This document shows, piece after piece, positions 34,956 through 43,866 of a DNA stretch of 63,792 nucleotides. Below the pieces are notes generated by a model. It was not told the DNA's origin. It worked only from the letters and a program-made list of their open reading frames with translations, and ran no database searches. The position numbers were made by a program, and so were the translations under genes. The first letter of the stretch is position 1. The number at the start of each line of letters is the position of its first letter. The stretch is taken from positions 1 to 63,792 of the forward strand of contig JASHOH010000133.1 in NCBI GenBank assembly GCA_030041215.1, written 5' to 3'. The stretch is from Candidatus Sulfotelmatobacter sp. Its GTDB lineage: Bacteria > Acidobacteriota > Terriglobia > Terriglobales > Acidobacteriaceae.

Positions 34956-36215
34956 GTGCGCATGAGAGTTCTGAAAAGATGGAAAGGCCGGACCCTCCTG
35001 TTCCTGGCAGTAGTCGGGCCAGGGATTATCACGGCGAACGTCGACAACGATGCCGGCGGAATTCTGACCTATTCGCAGGCGGGGGCGCAGTTCGGCCATC
35101 TTCTGCTATGGACCATGATTCCCGTGACCCTGTCGTTGATCGTGGTGCAGGAGATGTGTGCGCGCATGGGCGCGGTGACCGGCAAGGGATTGAGCGACCT
35201 GATCCGCGAAGAATTTGGCCTGCGCATCACCTTTCTGATGATGATCGGAATTCTGATCACGAACTTCGGCAACGTGGTGACGGAATTTATTGGCATCGCA
35301 ACCAGCCTTGAACTATTCGGGCTGTCCCGCTACGCCACTGTTCCAATATGCGCGGTAATTGTTTGGCTGATCGTAGTAAAGGGCCAGTACAAGAGCGTCG
35401 AGAAAGTTTTCCTGGTCGCGTCGGCTTTCTACGTTACGTACATACTCGCCGGGGTGCGCGCCCATCCGATGTGGAAAGACGCGTTGGTGGCAACCATCAA
35501 GTTGCCGGCCCTGCCCGCGTTCCGTGATCAGGCTTATCTCTACATGGTGATCGGCGTGGTGGGGACAACCATCGCTCCCTGGATGCAGTTCTATCTTCAG
35601 TCTTCCATCGTAGAAAAGGGCGTGAGCCGGCGTGTGTTGCAGGCTTCTCGCTGGGACGTCATTGTCGGCTGCATTTTTACGGATGTCGTGGCCTGGTTCA
35701 TTATTGTGACCTGTGCGGCGACGTTGTATGTCCACGGATACCGGGATATCAAGTATGCGGCCGATGCGGCGCAGGCTCTCAAGCCATTGGCAGGGCAGTA
35801 TGCGTATATTTTGTTTGCTGTGGGGTTATTTAACGCGTCATTATTCGCGGCGTCGATCTTGCCATTATCGACGGCATACACGGTGTGCGAGGGCTTAGGG
35901 TTTGAATCCGGCGTAGACAAAAAGTTCGGTGAGGCGGCATTTTTCTATTGGCTCTACACGTTATTGATCGTCGCGGGAGGGGCCGTGCTGCTCATTCCCG
36001 GTCTGCCGCTGGTGAAGATCGCCGTGTTGTCGCAAGTGGTGAACGGGATCGTGCTGCCGTTTGTGCTGATCTTCATGCTGCTACTGATCAATAAAAAAGA
36101 ATTGATGGGTGATTATGTGAATTCGCGCTTGTTTGATATCGTCGCCTGGGTGACGACGGTAGTGATGATCGGGTTGACGATTGCCTGGTTCTGGACGCTG
36201 CGGGGAGGCGGATAA
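34956..36215 (+). CDS. Nramp-like divalent metal transporter, atypical motifs
   Basis: A 419-residue membrane protein with eleven or so helices and an Nramp fold. It starts at GTG (34956) or ATG (34962). Helix 1 reads GPGIITANVDNDAGGILTYS where classical Nramp proteins have the DPGN motif. Helix 6 reads VVGTTIAPWMQFYLQSS where they have MPH. The canonical metal-binding Asn and Met are therefore absent or replaced, although Asp residues remain. The protein belongs to the Nramp-related group found in many soil bacteria; the cation may be Mg, Mn or another ion. It stands alone. Confidence 0.85.
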   Translation: MRMRVLKRWKGRTLLFLAVVGPGIITANVDNDAGGILTYSQAGAQFGHLLLWTMIPVTLSLIVVQEMCARMGAVTGKGLSDLIREEFGLRITFLMMIGILITNFGNVVTEFIGIATSLELFGLSRYATVPICAVIVWLIVVKGQYKSVEKVFLVASAFYVTYILAGVRAHPMWKDALVATIKLPALPAFRDQAYLYMVIGVVGTTIAPWMQFYLQSSIVEKGVSRRVLQASRWDVIVGCIFTDVVAWFIIVTCAATLYVHGYRDIKYAADAAQALKPLAGQYAYILFAVGLFNASLFAASILPLSTAYTVCEGLGFESGVDKKFGEAAFFYWLYTLLIVAGGAVLLIPGLPLVKIAVLSQVVNGIVLPFVLIFMLLLINKKELMGDYVNSRLFDIVAWVTTVVMIGLTIAWFWTLRGGG

Positions 36216-36321
36216 ATCTCGCGGCGCGTGCCTTCTCCGCGATCTCTGGCGTGTAAGATTTTCGTTTCCACGACCGGCGACGCACGGGCATGACACAGGA
36301 TTTGCCTGAAGGATTCCCCAT

Positions 36322-37107
36322 TCACCTTCCGCCGCCGACTTCCAAAATCGAACCTGTTACATACGATGCAGCCGGCAATAGCAGCCACAGCACGGCCTCG
36401 GCGACTTCATTGACTGCGCCTGGACGATGCATAGGGATGCCGGGTATCGCTCGCTTCAGCCGCTCGGGATCGCCGCTGGCGGCGTGTAGGCCGGTTTCGA
36501 TATGTCCGGGAGCAACCGCGTTCACCCGAATTCCTTCAGTTGCAACCTCGCGCGCCAAACCGATCGTGAAACTGTCAATCGCTCCTTTCGATGCGGCATA
36601 GTGGACCCACTCGCCAGCAGAACCGATCTTCGCCGCGCGAGAAAGAGATGTTCACGATAGCCCCGCCCGATCCGTCATGCCGGGTTGACATGCGGCGCAC
36701 CGCTTCGCGAGCGCAGAGAATCGCTCCGCTGACGTTCACTGCCATCACCTGCTCCAGTGTTTTTGCGGTGATGGATTCGACTCGCGAAAAACCGCCCGTG
36801 ATGCCGGCGTTGTTCACCAGCGCCTTGATCGGTCCCAACTCACGTTCGGCGGTCTCAAACAGGCGGATGATGTCTTGTTCGCGGGCGATGTCGGCTTGGA
36901 TGGCGCATGCTTGGCCACCGGAAGAAATGATCTCGGCGACGACAGATCGGGCTTCAGATTCTGCACTAGCATAATTAACCGCTACTGGGGATCCGCGAGC
37001 AGAGGCGAGTCGGGCGATGGCAGCGCCAATTCCGCGGCTTGCGCCGGTGACAATGAGTGTGCCGAGTTGGTCGTTGGTAGGTATTGCTTTATCGCCTCTG
37101 ACCCTTT
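36322..37107 (-). pseudogene. SDR family oxidoreductase, broken by a frameshift
   Basis: A classical short-chain dehydrogenase split into two frames. The upstream part has the Rossmann motif VTGASRGIGAAIARLA, then NNAGIT and NIS. The downstream part has the AREVATEGIRVNAVAPGHIETG segment and C-terminal YVTGSILEVGGGR. Removing one T from the run complementary to AAA at 36642-36644 restores NISSRAAKIGSAGEWVHYAASKG, with the catalytic Tyr and Lys. No ATG, GTG or TTG precedes the conserved start; upstream codons run into dispersed repeat R1 at 37101-37190. It is either a decaying gene or a sequencing error combined with a repeat-disrupted 5' end. Confidence 0.8.
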
Positions 37108-37190
37108 TCTCCGCGACCTTCGCGGCCCTTCGGAGCCTGCCCTGAGAGAGCCAAGGCGACCGAACGGGCGATCTCTGCGGTTTAAGATTT
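37101..37190 (-). repeat. Dispersed repeat R1, copy 3 (inverted)
   Basis: The reverse complement reads AACCGCAGAGATCGCCCGTT, then GGTCGCCTTGGCTCTCTCAG, GGCAGGCTCCGAAGG and GCCGCGAAGGTCGCGGAG. It is the best-preserved R1 copy and abuts the 5' end of the broken SDR gene. Confidence 0.75.
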
Positions 37191-37208
37191 TCCAACAAAC
37201 AGCAATTT

Positions 37209-38273
37209 TCACGGCACCCAATCGGCGATAAAAATGTTCGTCTCATGCGGAGCCTTGGCGTTGCGATTGGAAGCCCACACCAGCTTCTTGCCATCCGGGC
37301 TGAACATCGGGAATCCGTCGAAGCCGGGGCTGTAGGTCACGCGTTCCAACCCGCTGCCGTCCGGATTCACCAGCCACAGCTCAAAATTGCCCATGCCGCC
37401 GGTGGCGTGCGTCTCAGGATCGTAATTCGAAGAAAAAATAATCTTCTTCCCATCGGCCGTGAACGCCGGGCCGAAGCTGGCTGCGCCGAGGTTTGTGATC
37501 TGGCGTTTGTGGCTGCCGTCGGCCTTCATGATCCAGATTTCGAGCGAGGTCGGCCGAATCAGATTCTGCGCCAGCAGTTCCTTGTAGTCGGCAATTTCTT
37601 GTTCAGTTTTCGGATGATAGGCGCGATAAACAATCCACTTGCCATCCGGCGAGAACGTCGGTCCGCCGTCGTAGCCCAGTTCGTGCGTGAGCTGCTTGAC
37701 GTGCGTGCCGTCAGCGTTCATGGAGTAAATGTCGAGATCGCCGTTGCGCATGGAAGTGAACGTGATCTTTTTGCCATCGAGCGAGATTGTTGCTTCGGCG
37801 TCGTAGCCAGGAGTGTTCGTGAGCTGCTTCAGGTCGCTGCCGTCGGGGTTGGCGGTGAAGATGTCGTATCCGGCGTAAACAGCCCAAACGTAGCCTTTGG
37901 AAAAATCCGGCCGCGGCGGGCACTCGGGGCTGGTGAGGTGCGTGGAGGAATAAAGAATTTTCTTGCCGTCAGGGAAGAAGTAGCTGCACGTGGTTCGTCC
38001 TTTGCCGGTGGAGACCATGTGCATGTCGCTGCCGTCGGCGTTCATGATGAAGATCTGGTCGCACTTCACGTCGCCGTGCGAGGACTGAAAGATAAGCTTC
38101 GTGCCATCAGCGGAGAAGTAGGCTTCGGCATTCTGTCCTCCGAAGGTGAGCTGGCGCACGTTGCGCAGGTGCTTCTCCTGAGGGGTGGCAAGATCGGGCG
38201 GATTCGCAGCCTGGGCAACGGCGAGGGATGAAATGGCGGCGGTTAAAACGAGGAGCCTAAAAAATGGCTTCAT
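37209..38273 (-). CDS. Secreted PD40/TolB-like beta-propeller protein
   Basis: A 354-residue exported protein with the signal peptide MKPFFRLLVLTAAISSLAVAQ. The remainder is a propeller of six or so PD40 blades with repeats such as AEATISLDGKKITFTSMRNGD and GGPTFSPDGKWIVYRA, each with the GxxP.FSPDGKKI..xS core. Such proteins are abundant in Acidobacteriota and probably mediate periplasmic protein or peptide interactions; no catalytic residues can be seen. It is distinct from the tolB gene and not linked to other Tol genes. Confidence 0.85.
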   Translation of the reverse strand: MKPFFRLLVLTAAISSLAVAQAANPPDLATPQEKHLRNVRQLTFGGQNAEAYFSADGTKLIFQSSHGDVKCDQIFIMNADGSDMHMVSTGKGRTTCSYFFPDGKKILYSSTHLTSPECPPRPDFSKGYVWAVYAGYDIFTANPDGSDLKQLTNTPGYDAEATISLDGKKITFTSMRNGDLDIYSMNADGTHVKQLTHELGYDGGPTFSPDGKWIVYRAYHPKTEQEIADYKELLAQNLIRPTSLEIWIMKADGSHKRQITNLGAASFGPAFTADGKKIIFSSNYDPETHATGGMGNFELWLVNPDGSGLERVTYSPGFDGFPMFSPDGKKLVWASNRNAKAPHETNIFIADWVP

Positions 38274-38482
38274 GGGAATGGCGGTAGTGTAGCAAAAACA
38301 GGTGGAGCAGGCCTTCAGGCCTGCATTAACAAGGCCCGGCCTGGGCTGCGGGCTTTAGCCCCTGAGGTCAGGAACGAGCGTGAAAGAGCTCCCCTTTAGG
38401 GCCGCGCCGATCCAACCTTCCAGCCGCAAGAAGCGGGTTCCTCACCGGTCGCTTCGGAATGACATCACTCGATCTGCCTGGA
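38274..38482. repeat. Cluster of short palindromic repeats
   Basis: Contains GCAGGCCTTCAGGCCTGC, GGGCTTTAGCCCC, and the inverted TGTCATTCCGAAGCGACCGG motif with GAGGAACCCGC (38427-38463), a member of the GTCATTCCGA family. It lies between two minus-strand genes, so it may also end the uvrC transcript. Confidence 0.55.
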
Positions 38483-40342
38483 TTACTTCCGAAAATGATT
38501 GCTGATCGCTTCAGCCTGCACGCGCGTCACAACTGCTGACAGCGCCGCAGCATCGGCCTGTTTCACTGCCTGCACGCTGCCGAAGTGTTCGAGCAGTCGT
38601 CGCGTGGTTCGCTCGCCGACGCCGGGAATTTCGAGCAGTTCGGTCGAGCGGTCACGCATCTGGCGGCGCTTGCGGTGGAAGGTAACGGCGAAGCGGTGGG
38701 CCTCGTCGCGGATTTGCTGAATCAAGTGCAGCACCGGCGAGTGATGGTCGAGCGCGATGGGGTCTTTTTCCTGTCCGTAGACGTAGAGAATTTCCTCGCG
38801 CTTGGCAATGGCTGCAAGCGGCTGGTTGATAATTTCTAGCGATTCGAGCGCTTCGGCCGCGGCATGTAGCTGGCCCAGGCCGCCATCAATGAGCACAAGG
38901 CTGGGCATCGGTCCCTTTTCTCCCTGCAATCGCTTGTAGCGGCGCGTGACCACCTCGCGCATGGAGGCAAAATCATCGACTCCTTCGACCGTGCGGATGA
39001 TGAACTTGCGGTAGTCGGATTTCTTCATCCTGCCGTCTTCCCATACAACCATCGAGGCCACGGTCTCAGCACCCTGAATGTGCGAGATGTCGAAGCACTC
39101 GATGCGCTTGGGAAGATCGGGCAGGCTGAGTGTTTCCTGCAATTCCTCTTGAATTTTGCGCGCCGTTGGCTTCAGCACGCGGAACCGCTGATCGTAGGAC
39201 TGCTTCGCGTTGTTGCCGGCCAGGTCGATGAGCGAGCGCTTGTCACCGCGAAGGGGGATGAGTATGTGCACGCGCGGGCCCTTTTTGTCGGTGCTTTGTT
39301 CCGACAGCAGGTCTTCGAGTTCTTCTCGATCTTCGAAATCTACCGGAACGTAGAGATTGCGCGGCACGTAGGGCTGGCCGATGTAGAGCTGCTTGAGCAG
39401 GGCAGAGAAGAAGGGGCCGGGGTGGAATGAATGCTCGCCCCGGCCATGGTCTTTGCCTTCTTCCGGAGCGGTCTCCAACTCCGGCAGATCTTCCCAGAAG
39501 AACTCGCGGCGGTCGACCATTTTGCCGCCGCGCATGTGGAACAAGTTCACCGCGAGCATTCCGTTCTCGTAGTGGTAGCCGAAGACGTCGGCGTCGTCGC
39601 CTTCGGCGGCGGCGATGCGCTGCCGTTCCTGCAACTGCTCGACGGTGGAGATCAGATCGCGATAGCGTGCTGCGCGTTCGTACTCCTGCATGGCGGCAGC
39701 CTGCTCCATGCGCTGATGAAGAGAGCGGCTGAGATCGGTGGGGCGGCCTTCGAGGAATAGTTTCACGTCGCGCACGGCTTCCTGATAGGTCTCGGCTGTG
39801 GTTAAGTTCTGCACGCAGGGGCCGAGACAGCGCTTGATGTAGAACTGCAAACACGGCCGTGGATGAAAACGCGTGAGATCAACCTTGCACGATGGAATCA
39901 GAAAATTGCGGTGAATGAGATCGACAATTCGGTACGCGAGATTGGCAGGGAAGTACGGGCCGTAGTAGGCGCTGCCGTCCTTTCGTAGGCGACGCGTCAC
40001 ATAAACCCGTGGCCAGCGCTCGCCAAGAGTCAGCTTGACGTATGGATATGTCTTGTCATCGCGCAGCAAAATGTTGAAGCGTGGCTTGCGCTGCTTGATG
40101 AGATTGTTCTCAAGGGCAAGCGCTTCTTTGTTGTTGGCGACGACGATATAGTCAACGTCGACGGCTTCGCGGACGAGCGTGCCGGTTTTGGCGTCCTCCC
40201 ACCGGCCTTCGTGGAAATAGCTGGCCACGCGGTTGCGCAGGTTCTTCGCCTTGCCCACATAGATGACCTCGCCCTCGGCGTTCTTGTAGAGGTACACGCC
40301 AGGCTCGGTCGGGATGGTGCGAATTTTCTGGAGGAGATCCAT
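38483..40342 (-). CDS. uvrC: Excinuclease ABC subunit C
   Basis: A 619-residue UvrC from the ATG at 40342 (MDLLQKIRTIPTEPGVYLYKN); the longer in-frame start at 40486 reads unrelated sequence. GAGGA-type bases precede it. The N-terminal GIY-YIG nuclease (about 12-90) shows EPGVYLYKNAEGEVIYVGKAKNLRNRVASYF. The UVR segment (about 205-240) and the RNase H-like C-terminal nuclease with RIECFDISHIQG and LVLIDGGLGQL follow, then tandem HhH motifs (LLEIPGVGERTTRRLLEHFG). It makes both incisions in nucleotide excision repair. Confidence 0.95.
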   Translation of the reverse strand: MDLLQKIRTIPTEPGVYLYKNAEGEVIYVGKAKNLRNRVASYFHEGRWEDAKTGTLVREAVDVDYIVVANNKEALALENNLIKQRKPRFNILLRDDKTYPYVKLTLGERWPRVYVTRRLRKDGSAYYGPYFPANLAYRIVDLIHRNFLIPSCKVDLTRFHPRPCLQFYIKRCLGPCVQNLTTAETYQEAVRDVKLFLEGRPTDLSRSLHQRMEQAAAMQEYERAARYRDLISTVEQLQERQRIAAAEGDDADVFGYHYENGMLAVNLFHMRGGKMVDRREFFWEDLPELETAPEEGKDHGRGEHSFHPGPFFSALLKQLYIGQPYVPRNLYVPVDFEDREELEDLLSEQSTDKKGPRVHILIPLRGDKRSLIDLAGNNAKQSYDQRFRVLKPTARKIQEELQETLSLPDLPKRIECFDISHIQGAETVASMVVWEDGRMKKSDYRKFIIRTVEGVDDFASMREVVTRRYKRLQGEKGPMPSLVLIDGGLGQLHAAAEALESLEIINQPLAAIAKREEILYVYGQEKDPIALDHHSPVLHLIQQIRDEAHRFAVTFHRKRRQMRDRSTELLEIPGVGERTTRRLLEHFGSVQAVKQADAAALSAVVTRVQAEAISNHFRK

Positions 40343-40490
40343 GCAGGACTTTCTTATTTTATTCGATGCAGAGGGTGGGGCTGAGTAGCGGGCAGCGGGC
40401 GCGTTTCGCGAGATAGTGGAAAAACAAACCTTTAAACACAGAGGACACGGGGTTACACAGGGGAGAAGCAGTGTGTTACAATACATCCGT

Positions 40491-40703
40491 ATGAGTCACA
40501 CATTGACAATCCGACTTACGGATGACTTGCTCGATTGGCTAAAGCAATCTTCGCGAGAAAGCGGCATTCCGATGGGGCAGATAATTCGCGAGCAACTCGA
40601 AAAGGCCCGATCGAATGGGGGCAGTCAGAAGTTCTTGCACCATATCGGTGCACTCAGCGGTCCTCCGGATCTTTCTTCGCGTAAAGGATACTCTCGAAAG
40701 TGA
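40491..40703 (+). CDS. Ribbon-helix-helix antitoxin (VapB-like)
   Basis: A 70-residue CopG/Arc-type DNA-binding protein. The ATG at 40491 (MSHTLTIRLTDDLLDWLKQSSRESGIPMGQIIREQLEKA) gives the standard RHH length; upstream codons are not conserved. The beta strand TLTIRLTDD and two helices form the DNA-binding dimer, and the C-terminal tail (FLHHIGALSGPPDLSSRKGYSRK) would wrap the toxin. It overlaps the toxin gene by 4 bases (GTGA). The operon is probably autoregulated. Confidence 0.87.
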   Translation: MSHTLTIRLTDDLLDWLKQSSRESGIPMGQIIREQLEKARSNGGSQKFLHHIGALSGPPDLSSRKGYSRK

Positions 40704-41107
40704 AAGGAATCGCTGACACAGGCTTTATCGTGGCTGCCGCTAACCGGGATGATCGTCATCACGCCTGGGCTGCGAAACTTGCGCGAGAGGCAACAGAGCC
40801 TTTCCTTACCTGTGAGTCAGTTCTGAGCGAGGCTGCTTTTCATTTAGAATCGACCGCTTACGTTCTCTCTTTGCTGGAAGACGGATTTTTGAAAATTGCC
40901 TTCGATTTGACGAGGAACGCCGAGCACTTGCGTGAATTGGCATTGCGATATGAAGATCGAAAGCCGGACCTGGCCGACCTGTGCCTGATCCGAATGAGCG
41001 AGCTTTATCCTCGTCACCCCGTAATCACGACCGACGAATCGGATTTCAGCGTCTACCGAAAGAACAAGAGAGAGGTCATACCTTTCATCTCGCCGCCGCG
41101 CAGGTGA
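40700..41107 (+). CDS. PIN domain toxin (VapC-like)
   Basis: A 135-residue PIN-domain ribonuclease starting at GTG within the end of the antitoxin gene. Acidic metal ligands are Asp6 (GIADTGF), a Glu in ESVLSEAAFH (about 42-48), Asp in KPDLADLCL (about 90-94) and Asp in TTDESDF (about 114-118), so the active site looks complete. In VapBC pairs the toxin cleaves tRNA or rRNA when the antitoxin is degraded. Both genes look intact, unlike the VapC remnant at about 59.9 kb. Confidence 0.88.
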   Translation: MKGIADTGFIVAAANRDDRHHAWAAKLAREATEPFLTCESVLSEAAFHLESTAYVLSLLEDGFLKIAFDLTRNAEHLRELALRYEDRKPDLADLCLIRMSELYPRHPVITTDESDFSVYRKNKREVIPFISPPRR

Positions 41108-41387
41108 ATGTGAACCTGGGCACGCCGTATAAATTTTCCATTCTGGGTGTTGGCTTTGCGTTGCAGCCTCCGGCGCGGGTTCTCGGCGACCTTCAGGATT
41201 TTGGTTGCAAGCTGTTGAGAACGTATATACTTAGCGTAAGTAGTTTGCTGTATGGAAAGGTGGCATCTCTCGTGCAAAAGTAGCAGCGGGAGTTGTGCTC
41301 CCGGTTTATCCCAAGGTTTGTCTTTATCGAATGCCGCGCGCGAGAATCCCAGGCGCGAAGATGAGAAATCAAGGAGCTTGTAACAAT

Positions 41388-42128
41388 ATGACCCGCACTT
41401 CGCTAGCGATTTTTCTAACAGTCAGCATGGCAGCCACGGTCGGCTGCACCAGCAAGAACTATGTGAAGCAACAGACTACACCGCTCATCAACAAGACGAA
41501 TGAGCTTGACGATATGACGGCGAAGAACAGCCGCGACATCAAGGACGTCGATGCCCGCGCACAGGCCGGCATTCAGGCCGTGAATCAGAAGACCGCCGAT
41601 GTCGAGCAGAAGGCGCAGGCTGCGAACCAGAACGCCACCTCGGCGCAACAGATGGCCGACGCGGCGAACAACCGTGTGAGCATTCTGACCAACACCGTAG
41701 CCAACTTGGATAACTACCGCGCGGTGGCAGAAACCTCAGTGAAATTCGGTTTTGACAAAGACAATCTGACGCCCCAGGCCAAGCAGGCGCTGGATGAACT
41801 CGCCGGCAAGATCGGCGGTACCAAAGGTTACATTATTGCGCTGGAGGGCGGGACGGATTCGATCGGGTCGGAGGACTACAACTACGATTTGAGCGAGCGT
41901 CGTGCCAATTCTGTAATCCAATATCTGGCATCGAAATACAATGTGCCGGCGCACAAAATTTATGTGATCGGCCTCGGCAAGGACAAGCCGGTCGAGTCGA
42001 ATAAAACCAAGCAGGGCCGTGCCGACAACCGCCGCGTGGACGTCCGACTGATGACAAACACGGTAGGTGACACCAATCAGCCTGCTACTCAGCCGACGAC
42101 GGGGCAAAACAATCCGTCATCGATGTAA
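41388..42128 (+). CDS. OmpA family lipoprotein
   Basis: A 246-residue lipoprotein. The ATG at 41388 has AAGGAG upstream and a signal peptide ending in the lipobox ATVGC. A coiled-coil region (about 35-110) rich in Ala, Gln and Asn resembles Lpp-type or Slp-like stalks. The C-terminal OmpA domain (about 120-225) has FGFDKDNLTPQAKQALDELA and YDLSERRANSVIQYLASKY with the peptidoglycan-binding Asp and Arg. It probably tethers the outer membrane to the wall, alongside Pal. A strong terminator follows. Confidence 0.9.
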   Translation: MTRTSLAIFLTVSMAATVGCTSKNYVKQQTTPLINKTNELDDMTAKNSRDIKDVDARAQAGIQAVNQKTADVEQKAQAANQNATSAQQMADAANNRVSILTNTVANLDNYRAVAETSVKFGFDKDNLTPQAKQALDELAGKIGGTKGYIIALEGGTDSIGSEDYNYDLSERRANSVIQYLASKYNVPAHKIYVIGLGKDKPVESNKTKQGRADNRRVDVRLMTNTVGDTNQPATQPTTGQNNPSSM

Positions 42129-42164
42129 CAAAAACTTTCTCTCCCCCCCAAGGACTTCGCCAAT

Positions 42165-42196
42165 AAGGCCGCTCAAAAGTGAGCGGCCTTTTTTCA
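42165..42196 (+). terminator. Rho-independent terminator after the OmpA gene
   Basis: AAGGCCGCTC and GAGCGGCCTT pair around AAAAGT and run into TTTT. It begins 36 bases beyond the stop codon. Confidence 0.9.
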
Positions 42197-42417
42197 CTGT
42201 GGCTTCCGCATTCACAGTACGCAAACGCTTCCAACGCGCTGTCATCCCGAACGCGCAGAGAGCCGCGAGAGGGACCGTACGACAGCCTCGCGCCTTGTGC
42301 AGTCGGCGGGAACGCGGCGCTGCATCCGCCTGAATTGCTCTTTACCTGTAATGTATTTTCGCGCTCCGCCCGCGGCGCTCGCGCCTAGCACCCCTCGCTA
42401 CGCTGTAAAATATTGCT

Positions 42418-43125
42418 ATGCGTTGCTGGCGGCATTTCTGCTTGCTTCTGATTTTGTCCTCTGTGGTCTGTGCACAGCAGGGACAATCTGCAGCATCTAA
42501 CTCGGCGTCACCCTCCGCCGCATCGTCTCCGTCGAACACGACCCACAATCCCTCCGCATCTTCCAATCAGAACAACAACTCTGTTCCGGAATCGCCAGAC
42601 GGTTCAAATCGACAGGATTCCCCTAAATCCTCATCACTGCCACCACCGAATATGCCGCCGCGATCGGATCGCGTGCACGCTGACGAACCGGGACCCGAAA
42701 CTGGAGACAGCTCCAGCCACGACGAACATGTGGATTTAAGCCCTCCGGCCGATGATGCCAAGGCTCACCCGAACAGTTCCGAAGCCGTAGCGGATGAGGA
42801 GGCGAGGCGGTCAGAGGGTGGTGTCAGCGAATTTCGAGTTTGGGACCCGCACAGAGCGGCAAAAGAGGTTGAAGTCGGCGACTTCTATTTCAAGCGCAAG
42901 AATTACCGCGCGGCCGAGGGCCGCTACCGTGAAGCGCTACGCTACAAAGACAACGACGCGATTGCGACTTTTCACCTGGCGGTTTGCCTGGAAAAGCAGG
43001 GATTCGTCGACGAGGCAATCCACGAATATCAGAGCTATTTGAAAATTCTGCCTTATGGTCCCGAGGCGCCCGAAGCGCAGAAAGCGATCAATCGGTTAAA
43101 GGCTGAGAACATTGGACCGCGGTGA
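42418..43125 (+). CDS. Secreted TPR protein with long disordered linker
   Basis: A 235-residue exported protein. The signal peptide MRCWRHFCLLLILSSVVCAQ is followed by about 120 residues of Ser/Asn/Pro/Asp-rich linker. Two TPR units end the protein (about 145-225), with AKEVEVGDFYFKRKNYRAAEGRYREALRYKDNDAIATFHLAVCLEKQG. A cysteine at 18 could be a lipobox, but VVCAQ is not a good one. It probably scaffolds envelope complexes. The TPR domain resembles BamD-like and YbgF-like proteins. Confidence 0.8.
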   Translation: MRCWRHFCLLLILSSVVCAQQGQSAASNSASPSAASSPSNTTHNPSASSNQNNNSVPESPDGSNRQDSPKSSSLPPPNMPPRSDRVHADEPGPETGDSSSHDEHVDLSPPADDAKAHPNSSEAVADEEARRSEGGVSEFRVWDPHRAAKEVEVGDFYFKRKNYRAAEGRYREALRYKDNDAIATFHLAVCLEKQGFVDEAIHEYQSYLKILPYGPEAPEAQKAINRLKAENIGPR

Positions 43126-43149
43126 GCCGTTTGGCGCCGCTGAAATGGA

Positions 43150-43866
43150 TCACATCCCATTTCGTGTCGGCTGCACTCGTGCTCTGCTTCCCGCCTTTTT
43201 CGCTGCGTAATTCCGAGCGACATTCCGATCAAATCCATCCGTTACCTTGCTGTTTGCCCCTTCGCCCAAAACCAATCCTCGCGGCCACTTGGGGCCGGAA
43301 AATCTTTTAGTTTTAGAGCGCGCGGAGTGCTGGACGACCGCCTCCACACCGTCGAGGCAAGCGTAAAACATTTGCGTAAGCAGCGGCTCGGAGACGCCTC
43401 CGCGAATGAGCAGCATGACAGTGCCGTGCATGAGCGCCCAGAGCGAAAGCATCAGCCGCGTGTGGCTGCGGGGATTGCCCCCGAGACGCTGTGACACGCG
43501 ATGGCGCAGCAAGTTGAATGTGGGCCACGGCTCGTGCAGGGATGGCGGCTGGGCGAATCCATCGAACAACATCTCATAAGTGTGGCGATGGGCAAGGGCA
43601 AATTCGAGATAACGCTCGCAGGCCTGCTGGAGTGAGCGAGTATTATTAACCGCGGCGAAGAGTTCAGCGCGCGTACGCAGGCGCACCGCGCTGAGAATGT
43701 CATCGCGATCGTGGTAGCGCTCGTAGAGCGTGGGCGTGGTTGTACCCGCCGCCTTGGCAACGCCGCGCATGGTCAGAGTTTTTTGTCCGCCGCGCGACCA
43801 CAGTCGGCAGGCGGCGTCGAGGATACGCTGTTCAAGCTGAGGATCGGGTTGTCTCGGCAAAGGCAC
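43150..43866 (-). CDS. TetR/AcrR family transcriptional regulator
   Basis: A 238-residue regulator. The N-terminal HTH (about 12-60) shows ILDAACRLWSRGGQKTLTMRGVAKAAGTTTPTLYERYHDRDDIL. The all-alpha ligand-binding domain follows. The C-terminal 35 residues are basic and atypical and may result from loss of the original stop codon. Its effector and target are unknown; the neighbouring genes are unrelated. An inverted repeat at 43906-43922, just upstream, is a candidate self-operator. Confidence 0.85.
   Translation of the reverse strand: MPLPRQPDPQLEQRILDAACRLWSRGGQKTLTMRGVAKAAGTTTPTLYERYHDRDDILSAVRLRTRAELFAAVNNTRSLQQACERYLEFALAHRHTYEMLFDGFAQPPSLHEPWPTFNLLRHRVSQRLGGNPRSHTRLMLSLWALMHGTVMLLIRGGVSEPLLTQMFYACLDGVEAVVQHSARSKTKRFSGPKWPRGLVLGEGANSKVTDGFDRNVARNYAAKKAGSRARVQPTRNGM

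Noticed and set aside
41205-41231. Possible promoter for the OmpA lipoprotein gene (TTGCAA and TATACT)
   Set aside because: The spacing is only 15 bases, so it is not strong enough to annotate.
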